NCBI GenBank assembly: GCA_934096315.1
Contig: CAKOLT010000012.1
Coordinates: 1 to 28,028, forward strand
From: an uncultured Bacilli bacterium
Lineage (GTDB): Bacteria > Bacillota_I > Bacilli_A > RF39 > UBA660
DNA length: 28,028 nt
Reading direction: 5' to 3'
A program made the translations under genes and the position numbers. Positions within the stretch are counted from its first letter, which is position 1. Each line of letters begins with the position of its first letter. Shown here one piece after another: positions 1 to 7,759 of the stretch. The notes beneath the pieces are model-generated. The model made no database searches. It worked only from the letters and a program-made list of their open reading frames with translations, and was not told the origin of the DNA.

Positions 1-338
1 ACTACTTCTGTTACGGTAAGACTTTCTCTTTTTTTAAGTAGTTGTTTAAGAGTTTTTCCTTCTATATACTCCATTACTATATAATGTTCTCCTTTATCTT
101 CTCCAACATCATAGACTTCTACTATGTTAGGATGAGATAGGTTGGATACAGACCAGGCTTCTCTTTCAAACCTACGAATGAATTTATCGTCTCCAGATAA
201 GTCTCCTCTTAAAACTTTTACTGCGACTTTTCTATCTAGTATCAAATCAATAGCCAAATATACATTGGCCATACCACCTTCACCAATTGTCTTTACTATT
301 TCATATCTGTCATTTATTTTATACCCCTTTGGAAACAC
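1..338 (-). CDS. prkC: Ser/Thr protein kinase (PrkC/PknB type), N-terminal part
   Basis: This is the start of a eukaryotic-type Ser/Thr kinase; the gene runs off the left edge after about 112 codons. Visible kinase features are the glycine loop IGEGGMANVY (residues 18-27), the ATP lysine in VAVKVL (K41), and the hinge-like MEYIEGKTL. In Firmicutes such kinases have a cytoplasmic kinase domain, one membrane span and extracellular PASTA repeats that sense muropeptides; those parts are outside the window. I chose a GTG start at 338 that shares one base with the TAG stop of the upstream phosphatase gene, which indicates translational coupling. The upstream AAGTGGTGAT is a modest ribosome binding site. 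The order rlmN, phosphatase, kinase is the classic Firmicutes arrangement, which supports the call. Confidence 0.9.
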   Translation of the reverse strand, partial: MFPKGYKINDRYEIVKTIGEGGMANVYLAIDLILDRKVAVKVLRGDLSGDDKFIRRFEREAWSVSNLSHPNIVEVYDVGEDKGEHYIVMEYIEGKTLKQLLKKRESLTVTEV

Positions 339-1078
339 TATAAATCACCACTTTCTTTCTTTAAATAAGCAATTGATATATTATCATTACCACCCCTACT
401 GTTACTCTTTCTAATAAGTTTAACAACTGCTTCTTCTATAGATAAATCACTGTTAAGAGTTTTTTCTATTTGTTCGTCAGTTAACATATTGGTAAGACCA
501 TCACTACACAAAAATAGTCCTCTTACAGAAGTATCTACATCAAATATATCAATATCAATAGGATCATTAGCTCCGAGAGCCCTCATTAAGACATTTTTTC
601 TTGGATGATATTTAGCTTCTTCTTCTGTAAGTTCTCCGGTTGAAACAAGTAAATTAACTAAAGTATGATCCTTAGTAACTTTGTATAATTCTCCATTCTT
701 AATAACATAACCAGAACTATCTCCGATATTACCATATAATATATAATCATTAGTTTTAATTGCTATTACTAAAGTAGTTCCCATTCCTTTACTCTCTGGG
801 TGAATTTTAGTATAATCGAATATACTTTTATTAATATCTTGGACTAGTTTTCTAAGAAAATCTATAGCGTCTTCTTTTGTACCTATGGTATCTAGTTTAT
901 AGAATTCTTCACATATTTTATCAATGGCAATACCACTTGCTTTTTCTCCTGCTTTATGTCCTCCCATACCATCAGCGACTGCTAATATATATTCGTTTTT
1001 ATCATTACTTATAATAGTCACATTATCTTCATTATGACTTCTGACTTTACCTGGATCCGTAAAATAAAATGTTTGCAT
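338..1078 (-). CDS. prpC: PP2C-family Ser/Thr phosphatase (Stp/PrpC)
   Basis: A 246-aa metal-dependent protein phosphatase, expected to reverse phosphorylation by the adjacent PrkC-type kinase. PP2C motifs appear in order: RSHNEDN (residues 13-19), VADGMGGHKAGE with metal ligand D36, GMGTTL, GDSS (119-122), SDGLT with D193, and GNDNIS with D232. Length is typical of bacterial Stp/PrpC. A longer open frame begins upstream, but the ATG at 1078 is preferred. It overlaps the rlmN TAA stop as TAATG and is preceded by AAAGGAGG embedded in the last codons of rlmN. The gene also overlaps the kinase start at its 3' end, so the three genes form a tightly coupled operon. Confidence 0.95.
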   Translation of the reverse strand: MQTFYFTDPGKVRSHNEDNVTIISNDKNEYILAVADGMGGHKAGEKASGIAIDKICEEFYKLDTIGTKEDAIDFLRKLVQDINKSIFDYTKIHPESKGMGTTLVIAIKTNDYILYGNIGDSSGYVIKNGELYKVTKDHTLVNLLVSTGELTEEEAKYHPRKNVLMRALGANDPIDIDIFDVDTSVRGLFLCSDGLTNMLTDEQIEKTLNSDLSIEEAVVKLIRKSNSRGGNDNISIAYLKKESGDL

Positions 1079-2109
1079 TATTGTTCCTCCTTTTCCATAT
1101 TGTTTGCTCTTAGTTGACCACATGCAGCATCAATATTACCCCCGAATTCTCTCCTGATAGTTACATTTATTTTTTCTTTTTTTAATATATCATAAAAATT
1201 CATTACTCTATTTTTATCACTTCTTTTAAATTCTATGTTATTGGTTTCGTTATAGGGTATTAAATTAATATAGCAGTTAATACCCCTTACTAATTTGCTA
1301 AGGTCTTTTGCACACTTACTACTATCATTTATATCCTTTAATAATACATATTCAAAGGTAACCCTCCTGCCAGTTTTTTCTATATATTTTTTGGTAGCCT
1401 CTATTACCTCGTTTATTTTATATGCTTTATTTACTGGCATTATTTTATCTCTTATTTCATCAATTGGGGCATGCAGGCTAATAGCTAAGTTAACTTGACC
1501 ATCTTCTTCCATGAATTTATAAATACCGGGTACTAGACCACAAGTGGATACGGTTATATGTCTTGAGCCAATAGCAATACCTTTGGGATGATTAATAATT
1601 TTAATAAACTTCATAACATTATCATAGTTATCAAATGGTTCTCCAATACCCATAATAACAATATGAGTTATTCTATCAAAAATAGACTCTTCTACTAGTA
1701 AGATTTGCATAACCATCTCATAGGCTTCGAGATTTCTGATTTTTTTAAGTCTACCACTTTCACAGAATTTACATCCCATATTACAGCCAACTTGACTAGA
1801 GATGCATAGACTATTTCCATAATCGTGTTTCATTAAAACGGCTTCAACCATATTACCATCAAAAAGTTTAAAAAGATATTTATTTACATCTGTTCCTTTT
1901 TGGACTTTTATAATACTAATAAATTCATTAGAAAAATCTTCTTTTAGATTTTTTTTAATACTATTTGGAATATTCATAATTTCATCAAAGTTCTTTACTC
2001 TTTTTTTATATAAACCTTCATATATTTGCTGAGCTCTAAACTTTTTGTCATTTATACTTAGAAAGTAATTTTCTAATTCCAAAGCAGTCATTCCATAAAT
2101 ATTTCGCAT
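1078..2109 (-). CDS. rlmN: 23S rRNA (adenine-C2) methyltransferase RlmN
   Basis: A 343-aa radical SAM enzyme that methylates C2 of A2503 in 23S rRNA, and in many bacteria A37 of tRNAs. The radical SAM cluster motif is GCNMGCKFC, with cysteines 109, 113 and 116. The methyl-carrying cysteine is C330 in AACGQLR near the C terminus. Other family blocks seen are IMGIGEPFDN, HITVSTCG, LAISLHAP and TFEYVLLKDIND. The segment after the cluster (CESGRLKKIRNL) is the variant seen in some Firmicutes copies rather than the usual CASTLGGLKR form. A Cfr resistance enzyme is a less likely alternative because of the genomic position. It is the first gene of the operon with the phosphatase and kinase. Confidence 0.95.
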   Translation of the reverse strand: MRNIYGMTALELENYFLSINDKKFRAQQIYEGLYKKRVKNFDEIMNIPNSIKKNLKEDFSNEFISIIKVQKGTDVNKYLFKLFDGNMVEAVLMKHDYGNSLCISSQVGCNMGCKFCESGRLKKIRNLEAYEMVMQILLVEESIFDRITHIVIMGIGEPFDNYDNVMKFIKIINHPKGIAIGSRHITVSTCGLVPGIYKFMEEDGQVNLAISLHAPIDEIRDKIMPVNKAYKINEVIEATKKYIEKTGRRVTFEYVLLKDINDSSKCAKDLSKLVRGINCYINLIPYNETNNIEFKRSDKNRVMNFYDILKKEKINVTIRREFGGNIDAACGQLRANNMEKEEQ

Positions 2110-2125
2110 ACCACATCACATTACC

Positions 2126-2134
2126 ATTATAGCA
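2126..2134 (-). promoter_or_regulatory. Extended -10 promoter of rlmN
   Basis: On the minus strand TGCTATAAT reads as an extended -10 element (TGn-TATAAT) about 17 bases before the rlmN ATG. No good -35 is visible (TTAAAA at a 17-base spacing), as expected for extended -10 promoters. The ribosome binding site here is weak (GTGATGTGG). Confidence 0.6.
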
Positions 2135-2206
2135 GAAAATCTGTATATTTTAAATATATTTTTAACACTTTTAACTAATTTTACACTTTTTTTCATATGA
2201 AATATT

Positions 2207-3094
2207 TTATAAATACCTTCTTTTTATAATATCCTCTTTTTTAATTTCTCCGACTAGTAAGGGGGAATCATCCTTGTGTTTTGAAGTGTTTTCTAATACT
2301 TTATTTTCATCATAATTTGCATAACAATACTTGCAAAAGTGTTTGCAGGTATTATAAGATCCAATATCTACCATACTAGCACAATTACAATTCTTATTAT
2401 TTCTTGATGTCCACTTCTTATAGGATTTTCCGGTTAGTTTATAAGCAAGTTTATGGGATATGCAATCTTCTTTAATAAAGCCATATTCTTCTAGATCCTC
2501 TTTTTCACTACATGTTTGGACTGTCATATTATTGCTACTAGCTATTTTGCTAAAATAGATTCCGATTATTTTATAATCACTAGGGGTAAATGGTTTTATT
2601 TTTAGGATGTTATTATTTTTTCTAACATTTTTATAATCATCTATAAATGATATTATTATGTGTTTTACATAGCCTTTTAACTCATTACATAATTTATTAA
2701 AGGCTTTTATATGATAATTTATATTATATTTATCACTTAGAAATATTGGATCATATCTAATGTATATGTTATCTACTCCGAGTATACTTGATAATTTTTT
2801 TACCCCTTTTATTATTTCTTTTTTATCTATGACGTTTGGTTCTATATCTTTGTTATATGGAGTTATTGTTATATGAAATAGTATGGGTTTATCTATTTCT
2901 TTTATTCTCTCTATTATGGGAAGAGGGTTCTTTGTACAAAACACTATTAAATCAACGTCTTCGAAATATATTTTATTTACTAAATGGTTATAAATGGGAT
3001 TTCTAACCATTACATATCCTTCTTTATATCTATTCATAAACCAGGTTGTATAGAACGCTACTATATCACATCTACCACTTACATTTAATATCAT
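2207..3094 (-). CDS. DUF1848 family protein with C-terminal cysteine cluster
   Basis: A 295-aa protein of the DUF1848 family. The N terminus (ILNVSGRCDIVAFYTTWF, then YVMVRNP and VDLIVFCTKNP) matches the family's usual 'S-R-T-D-I-P-A-F-Y ... VRNP ... FWTKNP' pattern, with Cys replacing Thr at residue 9. The C-terminal third has CNCASMVDIG followed by CKHFCKYCYANYDE, a CxxxCxxC arrangement resembling a radical SAM or iron-sulfur site. No biochemical role is established for this family, and an iron-sulfur enzyme is only an inference. A minus-strand TATAAT lies about 20 bases upstream of the ATG, so it is probably transcribed separately from the genes around it. Confidence 0.85.
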   Translation of the reverse strand: MILNVSGRCDIVAFYTTWFMNRYKEGYVMVRNPIYNHLVNKIYFEDVDLIVFCTKNPLPIIERIKEIDKPILFHITITPYNKDIEPNVIDKKEIIKGVKKLSSILGVDNIYIRYDPIFLSDKYNINYHIKAFNKLCNELKGYVKHIIISFIDDYKNVRKNNNILKIKPFTPSDYKIIGIYFSKIASSNNMTVQTCSEKEDLEEYGFIKEDCISHKLAYKLTGKSYKKWTSRNNKNCNCASMVDIGSYNTCKHFCKYCYANYDENKVLENTSKHKDDSPLLVGEIKKEDIIKRRYL

Positions 3095-3154
3095 ATTACA
3101 TCACATATTTATTATATCAGAAAATACATAAGTTTTAAACCTATGTATTTGTTA

Positions 3155-4678
3155 TTAATATTCTTTATCTTTTTTAAATAGACTTAGTATTTTAGATTTT
3201 GCTTTTTTATTTGATATTTGCTGATTTTGCGGTATATTTGTTTCTAACTTGCTTTCTAAATTATTTAAGTAACTTGATAATGTTTCGTTTCTTTCTACTA
3301 ATATACCCTTGGAAAGACTTTCTAGTTTTTCTTTATGGTTTATATCATTTATTCCCTTTTCATTAAATAGATAGTATTTTATTTCTTCCATTATTTCATC
3401 ATTTAGGGAATTTAGTTTTAATCTTGTTATATATTCTATATCATAATTATAGTTGTTATTATATTTACTTATCATTCTATTTATAAGTAATTTACGAGTT
3501 TTAGAGTCCTCTGTTTTACTTATTAGTATTATATCACTTTGATGATTGGTATTATCTGTTAGAAGTTTATAATAAATTAAAGTATATAAATCCATAAAAA
3601 TATCTGTATTTGTAGTTATTTCTAATATTTTTAAGTCAAATTCTTTATATGGACTATTTATAAAATGTGGATTCATTAAAAGGGCGGTATAATGCATAAC
3701 ATGTTTTTCATCCATGTTGTTTATCTTAATTAGATTATCTAAATACTCTGGATCATTACTACCAGATACTAAGTTTCTATCACGTATTATAGGAGCATTT
3801 TTTAATACTTTGTTTACTTCTTCATTTTCTTTATTTGGGTCATATATAAAATCTGGGTCGTGATAGAATTTTCCAGGGGGATTTAGTATATAATAGTATA
3901 GTGCTCTAGCAGTTATTCTACTTTTAGCATTCTCTAACATCTCTACTTCTTTACGATAGTTTTTACCTTTAATTATTTTATCATTAATCATAATACGAAA
4001 TAGAAATTCGTTAGCGTTTGTTTTTTTAGCTAGAATCTGCATGTTCTCTAAATGATATTTATCTTTTAAGGAAGTATCATTCGTGGCTAAGTATTCTAGA
4101 CCTTCCCCGGTATATTTAGAGGAAACAAGTTCGATATCTGATTTTGATATTAATAGCATATCTTCTTTGTGATAGAGGCTATTTATTGAGTATATGTTCT
4201 TTGCTACTTCTGTAAGGGATTCTGCGGTAGGATCATCTTTGGCTCCTAGAACGAGTTTTAGATCTTCTTCATGATAGGGGCTGTTTATGAATAAATCTTC
4301 TCCTACTAGATTTAAACCATATTTTAAGGTGCCAGCTTTACTTATCATTTCTATATCTTTGTAAAAGTTTTTACTTTCTAAAAATTTTGGATTACATATA
4401 CGGCTTAATAAATGGCGATATATGTTAGCGTTTTTTAAACTTGAAATAGCTTCTACTTTCTTTGCATAGTCCTTACAGTCTAATAAATTCTTGTTAATTA
4501 ATATACTCTTAAAGTTTTCTACTTCCTCTGGATTTATATCTAAACTAAGAAAATTATTTGTTTGGAGTGTGTCAAGGCCTGATACCCACTCATTAAAATA
4601 ATTTACATTTTTAAGTACTTCTAATAAATCATATTTTTTTATTTGCATTATAATTTCTTTTAGTGTTTTAACTTCCAT
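3155..4678 (-). CDS. Unknown 507-aa protein with degenerate helical repeats
   Basis: I do not recognise this protein. It is long, lacks a signal peptide or membrane segment, and is charged and probably all-helical. A loose unit recurs along its length: a short 'xSxxYhxxDLxhl' block followed by helix. Examples are SKNFYKDIEMI, SPYHEEDLKLV, SLYHKEDMLLI, GKNYRKEVEML and SPYKEFDLKIL, spaced roughly 35-45 residues apart. This suggests a solenoid or TPR/ankyrin-like scaffold. The start is supported by a strong AAGGAGG eight bases before the ATG and a TATAAT further upstream. It is divergent from clpB and separated from it by a regulatory region; no function can be assigned. Confidence 0.75.
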   Translation of the reverse strand: MEVKTLKEIIMQIKKYDLLEVLKNVNYFNEWVSGLDTLQTNNFLSLDINPEEVENFKSILINKNLLDCKDYAKKVEAISSLKNANIYRHLLSRICNPKFLESKNFYKDIEMISKAGTLKYGLNLVGEDLFINSPYHEEDLKLVLGAKDDPTAESLTEVAKNIYSINSLYHKEDMLLISKSDIELVSSKYTGEGLEYLATNDTSLKDKYHLENMQILAKKTNANEFLFRIMINDKIIKGKNYRKEVEMLENAKSRITARALYYYILNPPGKFYHDPDFIYDPNKENEEVNKVLKNAPIIRDRNLVSGSNDPEYLDNLIKINNMDEKHVMHYTALLMNPHFINSPYKEFDLKILEITTNTDIFMDLYTLIYYKLLTDNTNHQSDIILISKTEDSKTRKLLINRMISKYNNNYNYDIEYITRLKLNSLNDEIMEEIKYYLFNEKGINDINHKEKLESLSKGILVERNETLSSYLNNLESKLETNIPQNQQISNKKAKSKILSLFKKDKEY

Positions 4679-4776
4679 ATCAAAACCTCCTTATGTCCTA
4701 ATTATATCATATGTAGTATGTATTGTATAGTATTTTTAGGTAATAAATTCTACAAAAATTGTAAAAAGTAACTTTT

Positions 4777-4803
4777 TTAGCAATCTCTATTGACAATTGC
4801 TAA
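4777..4803 (+). promoter_or_regulatory. CIRCE-like operator (HrcA site) upstream of clpB
   Basis: TTAGCAATC, nine bases, then AATTGCTAA. This is the exact 9-N9-9 geometry of CIRCE (consensus TTAGCACTC-N9-GAGTGCTAA), with eight of nine positions self-complementary. T and A runs on either side extend the symmetry. The right half overlaps the end of the -35 box, so bound HrcA would block RNA polymerase. HrcA itself is not in the window. Confidence 0.75.
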
Positions 4804-4817
4804 AAAAATGTTATAAT
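4790..4817 (+). promoter_or_regulatory. Sigma-A promoter of clpB
   Basis: TTGACA at 4790-4795 and TATAAT at 4812-4817, spaced 16 bases: both perfect consensus hexamers. It lies about 30 bases before the clpB start codon and within the right part of the CIRCE-like operator, consistent with strong heat-inducible, repressor-controlled expression. Confidence 0.85.
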
Positions 4818-4848
4818 TATAATATATTTAAAAGAAAGGGTGATAGAT

Positions 4849-6951
4849 ATGAATATGAATATGGAAAATGAAAATGAAAATGTTCTAGAGAAGTATGGTC
4901 GTGATATTACTGAGGCTGCCAAACAGGGAAAAATAGAACCTGTTATTGGTAGGGATGAAGAAATAAGAGATATTACTAGGATACTATCTAGAAAGACTAA
5001 AAATAACCCAGTATTAATCGGGGAAGCCGGAGTTGGTAAGACTGCTATTATTGAGGGGCTTGCAAATAGAATAATAAAGAATGATGTTCCTAATAATTTG
5101 AAAGATAAAAGGATATGGGAACTTGATATGGCAAGTTTAATTGCGGGAGCTAAATTTCGAGGAGAGTTTGAAGAAAGACTTAAAAAAGTTTTAAAAGAGA
5201 TTAAAGAGTCTGATGGTAATATTATTATGTTTATTGATGAAATTCATATGATTGTCGGTGCGGGAGCAGAGGGAGCTATGGATGCTTCTAACATTCTTAA
5301 ACCTATGCTTGCTAGAGGAGAGATTTTGTGTATTGGGGCAACTACTCTTAATGAGTATCGTAAGTATATTGAAAAAGATAGTGCCCTTGAAAGAAGATTT
5401 CAAAAGATAATTATTAAAGAACCTACAGTTAATGATACTATAACTATATTAAGGGGTTTAAAATCTAGGTTTGAAGTATTTCATGGTGTAAATATTAAAG
5501 ATAGTGCCATTATAGCGGCCGCTACGTTATCTAATAGATATATAACAAATAGATTCTTACCAGATAAGGCTATTGATTTAATTGATGAAGCTTGTGCTAC
5601 TATTAAAGTGCAAATGGAATCAGTACCCTCTTCTCTTGATGAATTGGAAAGACATATTATGAATTTAGAGATAGAAAAAGAAGCATTAAAGAAAGAAAAT
5701 GATGATCTTTCTAAGAAAAGAAAAGAGGCAATTAATGAAAAACTAGAAAAATTAAAAGTTAAGGAAAAAGACTTACGAGCTAGATGGGAAGAGGAAAAAG
5801 AGATAAATATTAAAGTAAGTAAAAAGAAAGAAGAAATTGATACTGCTAAGTTTAAGTTAGAAAAAGCAGAAAATGAGTATAATCTTGAAGAGGCTGCAAA
5901 ATTAAGACACGGTACATTACCAAGATTGGAAAAGGAATTAGAGGAACTTCAAAAGAATAATAAGTCTGATATTTTAAGTGATACTGTTGATGATGAAAAA
6001 GTGTGTGATGTTGTATCTAAATGGACAAATATTCCTGTTAATAGATTGGTAGGATCTGAAAAGGATAAGATACTTAATCTTGAAGAGAATATGAAGAAAA
6101 ATGTTATGGGACAGGATAAGGCTATAAAGTTAGTATCTAGTGCTATAATAAGGTCTAGAAGTGGTATTAAAGATCCTAATAGACCAATTGGATCCTTTAT
6201 ATTTCTTGGACCTACTGGAGTTGGTAAGACTGAGGTTGCTAAGACTTTAGCTAGGGAGTTATTTGATGATGAAAAGCATATGATTAGGATTGATATGAGT
6301 GAGTATATGGAAAAGCACTCTGTATCTAGATTAATTGGGGCTCCTCCCGGATATGTTGGATATGATGAGGGTGGACAATTAACTGAGGCTGTCAGAAGAA
6401 ATCCCTACTCTATTGTATTATTTGATGAAATTGAGAAAGCTCATAAGGATGTATTTAATGTTTTATTACAGATACTTGATGATGGTAGAATAACTGATTC
6501 GAATGGTAGATTAATAGATTTTAAGAATACTATAATAATAATGACATCAAATATTGGTAGTAGTTATATCTTAGAGGATTTACCTAATAAAGATTCTCTT
6601 ATAGCAGCTGAAGTTAAGAATTACTTTAAGCCAGAATTTTTAAATAGAATTGATGAAATAATTACTTTTAATTCTTTAGGAAAAGATGTAACATATAAGA
6701 TTCTAGATAAGATAATTGAAGAGATTGAGTCACGTTTAGTGGATAAGCAGATAAAAATTAAACTTACTGATAAGGCAAAACAATTTATTATAGATTCATC
6801 TTATGATGAGAAATATGGAGCAAGAGTAATTAAGAGGTTTGTTGTTAAGAATGTGGAGACGTTAATAGCTACTAAATTAATTAATGGGGAAATTAAGTAT
6901 AACAGTACTATAGTGATAGATACTGATAAGAATAAACTTTATATAAAGTAA
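4849..6951 (+). CDS. clpB: ClpB-type AAA+ disaggregase lacking the N-terminal domain
   Basis: A 700-aa double-ATPase Hsp100 chaperone that would extract polypeptides from aggregates together with DnaK. AAA domain 1 has Walker A GEAGVGKT (58-65) and Walker B MFIDEIH (D130, E131). A long coiled-coil M-domain spans about residues 265-385 (RARWEEEKE, ELEEL). AAA domain 2 has Walker A GPTGVGKT (454-461) and Walker B LFDEIEKAH (D526, E527). The long M-domain and the absence of an IGF/VGF ClpP-binding loop favour ClpB over ClpC. Unlike full-length ClpB (about 860 aa), the protein starts directly at KYGRDIT with no Clp-N repeats. I chose ATG 4849, six bases after AAAGGGTG, over an in-frame GTG at 4840. 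It is the only plus-strand gene in the window, with its own CIRCE-like promoter and terminator. Confidence 0.93.
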   Translation: MNMNMENENENVLEKYGRDITEAAKQGKIEPVIGRDEEIRDITRILSRKTKNNPVLIGEAGVGKTAIIEGLANRIIKNDVPNNLKDKRIWELDMASLIAGAKFRGEFEERLKKVLKEIKESDGNIIMFIDEIHMIVGAGAEGAMDASNILKPMLARGEILCIGATTLNEYRKYIEKDSALERRFQKIIIKEPTVNDTITILRGLKSRFEVFHGVNIKDSAIIAAATLSNRYITNRFLPDKAIDLIDEACATIKVQMESVPSSLDELERHIMNLEIEKEALKKENDDLSKKRKEAINEKLEKLKVKEKDLRARWEEEKEINIKVSKKKEEIDTAKFKLEKAENEYNLEEAAKLRHGTLPRLEKELEELQKNNKSDILSDTVDDEKVCDVVSKWTNIPVNRLVGSEKDKILNLEENMKKNVMGQDKAIKLVSSAIIRSRSGIKDPNRPIGSFIFLGPTGVGKTEVAKTLARELFDDEKHMIRIDMSEYMEKHSVSRLIGAPPGYVGYDEGGQLTEAVRRNPYSIVLFDEIEKAHKDVFNVLLQILDDGRITDSNGRLIDFKNTIIIMTSNIGSSYILEDLPNKDSLIAAEVKNYFKPEFLNRIDEIITFNSLGKDVTYKILDKIIEEIESRLVDKQIKIKLTDKAKQFIIDSSYDEKYGARVIKRFVVKNVETLIATKLINGEIKYNSTIVIDTDKNKLYIK

Positions 6952-6979
6952 AAATATACCTTTCTAGGGTATATTTTTT
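6952..6979 (+). terminator. Rho-independent terminator of clpB, probably bidirectional
   Basis: AAATATACC, a 7-base loop, GGTATATTT and then a T run directly after the clpB stop. On the minus strand the same hairpin is followed by TTTTT, so it may also stop transcription coming from the convergent DUF308 gene. Confidence 0.85.
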
Positions 6980-6988
6980 CATACTATA

Positions 6989-7024
6989 AAAGAGTTATAT
7001 AGAAATACTCTAGTATAACTCTTT
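6989..7024 (-). terminator. Hairpin at the 3' end of the DUF308 gene
   Basis: An 11-bp perfect stem (AAAGAGTTATA / TATAACTCTTT) with a 14-base loop. It overlaps the stop codon of the DUF308 gene, and on the minus strand is followed by only a short T run. Probably a terminator working together with the adjacent clpB hairpin. Confidence 0.6.
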
Positions 7025-7586
7025 ATTTAATAAAACTATTTATATATTTATCTATATCTTTAATTTTTTTCTTAAATACAACCATATCTATTATATCTAG
7101 TACTGAGTATACAGTTAACATTATACCTATTACTTTAGTAATTACTATAGACATTGAAAGAGGGTTTACTATTAGGATAATACCACATACTATCATTAGT
7201 ATTGAGCTTATTATTGATAACATGTATTCACTATTACTACCTCTAAAGATTAGAGAAACTCTGGTTTTAAAAGCTCCGCTAATTATAAATAGTATACCAA
7301 GCATTACTGGTAAAATACTTTCAAATATACTAGGGTTAGATAATATAGTAAATCCAAGTAAGAATGTTAGGATACTAACCGACATTTGAAATAGACATAA
7401 AACTGGGTTAATACCAAAACTATCTATGAAATTATAAACCCCATAAACTACCATAGTAAAACCAATAATATATGCGAAGACATCAAGAGAAGCTTTAGTC
7501 CACACTATTAGTATAAAACCTGTTAACATAAATATTAACGATAAAGCTAAAGATAAATTAATATATTTATTTATTCTTTTAATCAA
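7023..7586 (-). CDS. DUF308 (HdeD-like) integral membrane protein
   Basis: A 187-aa, very hydrophobic protein with about six predicted membrane segments, arranged as the paired short helices typical of the DUF308/HdeD family (for example LALSLIFMLTGFILIVW, AYIIGFTMVVYGVYNFI, VMLGILFIISGAF, IISSILMIVCGIILIV). HdeD is linked to acid stress in enteric bacteria, but the role in Firmicutes is unknown. The start codon is TTG, supported by AAAGGATG upstream; the next ATG (residue 20) would cut into the first membrane helix. Its own promoter is visible just upstream. It converges on clpB. Confidence 0.8.
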   Translation of the reverse strand: MIKRINKYINLSLALSLIFMLTGFILIVWTKASLDVFAYIIGFTMVVYGVYNFIDSFGINPVLCLFQMSVSILTFLLGFTILSNPSIFESILPVMLGILFIISGAFKTRVSLIFRGSNSEYMLSIISSILMIVCGIILIVNPLSMSIVITKVIGIMLTVYSVLDIIDMVVFKKKIKDIDKYINSFIK

Positions 7587-7611
7587 ACTATCTACATCCT
7601 TTCTTATATTT

Positions 7612-7639
7612 ATTATACCAAAAATAAATTAAATTACAA
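7612..7639 (-). promoter_or_regulatory. Promoter of the DUF308 membrane protein
   Basis: On the minus strand TTGTAA (7634-7639), 16 bases, TATAAT (7612-7617), with TGG just before the -10 hexamer. It lies about 25 bases before the TTG start. Confidence 0.6.
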
Positions 7640-7759
7640 GGACATTTTTTATGATGTGTCTATTTTTCATTAACTAACCAGTTCGCTATATCTTTTATTA
7701 TAATTTTCTCATATTGCTTATGCTTTTAATAACTTTTTTAGATTTATCACTGTTATTTA

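Noticed and set aside
5191..5403. Minus-strand open frame inside clpB
   Set aside because: Antisense shadow of the conserved AAA-1 domain; no independent evidence.
7640..7759. Short coding-like fragment downstream of topA on the minus strand (reads ...KDIANWLVNEK)
   Set aside because: Only about 20 codons with a stop directly before and no start or ribosome binding site; could be a gene remnant but cannot be supported.
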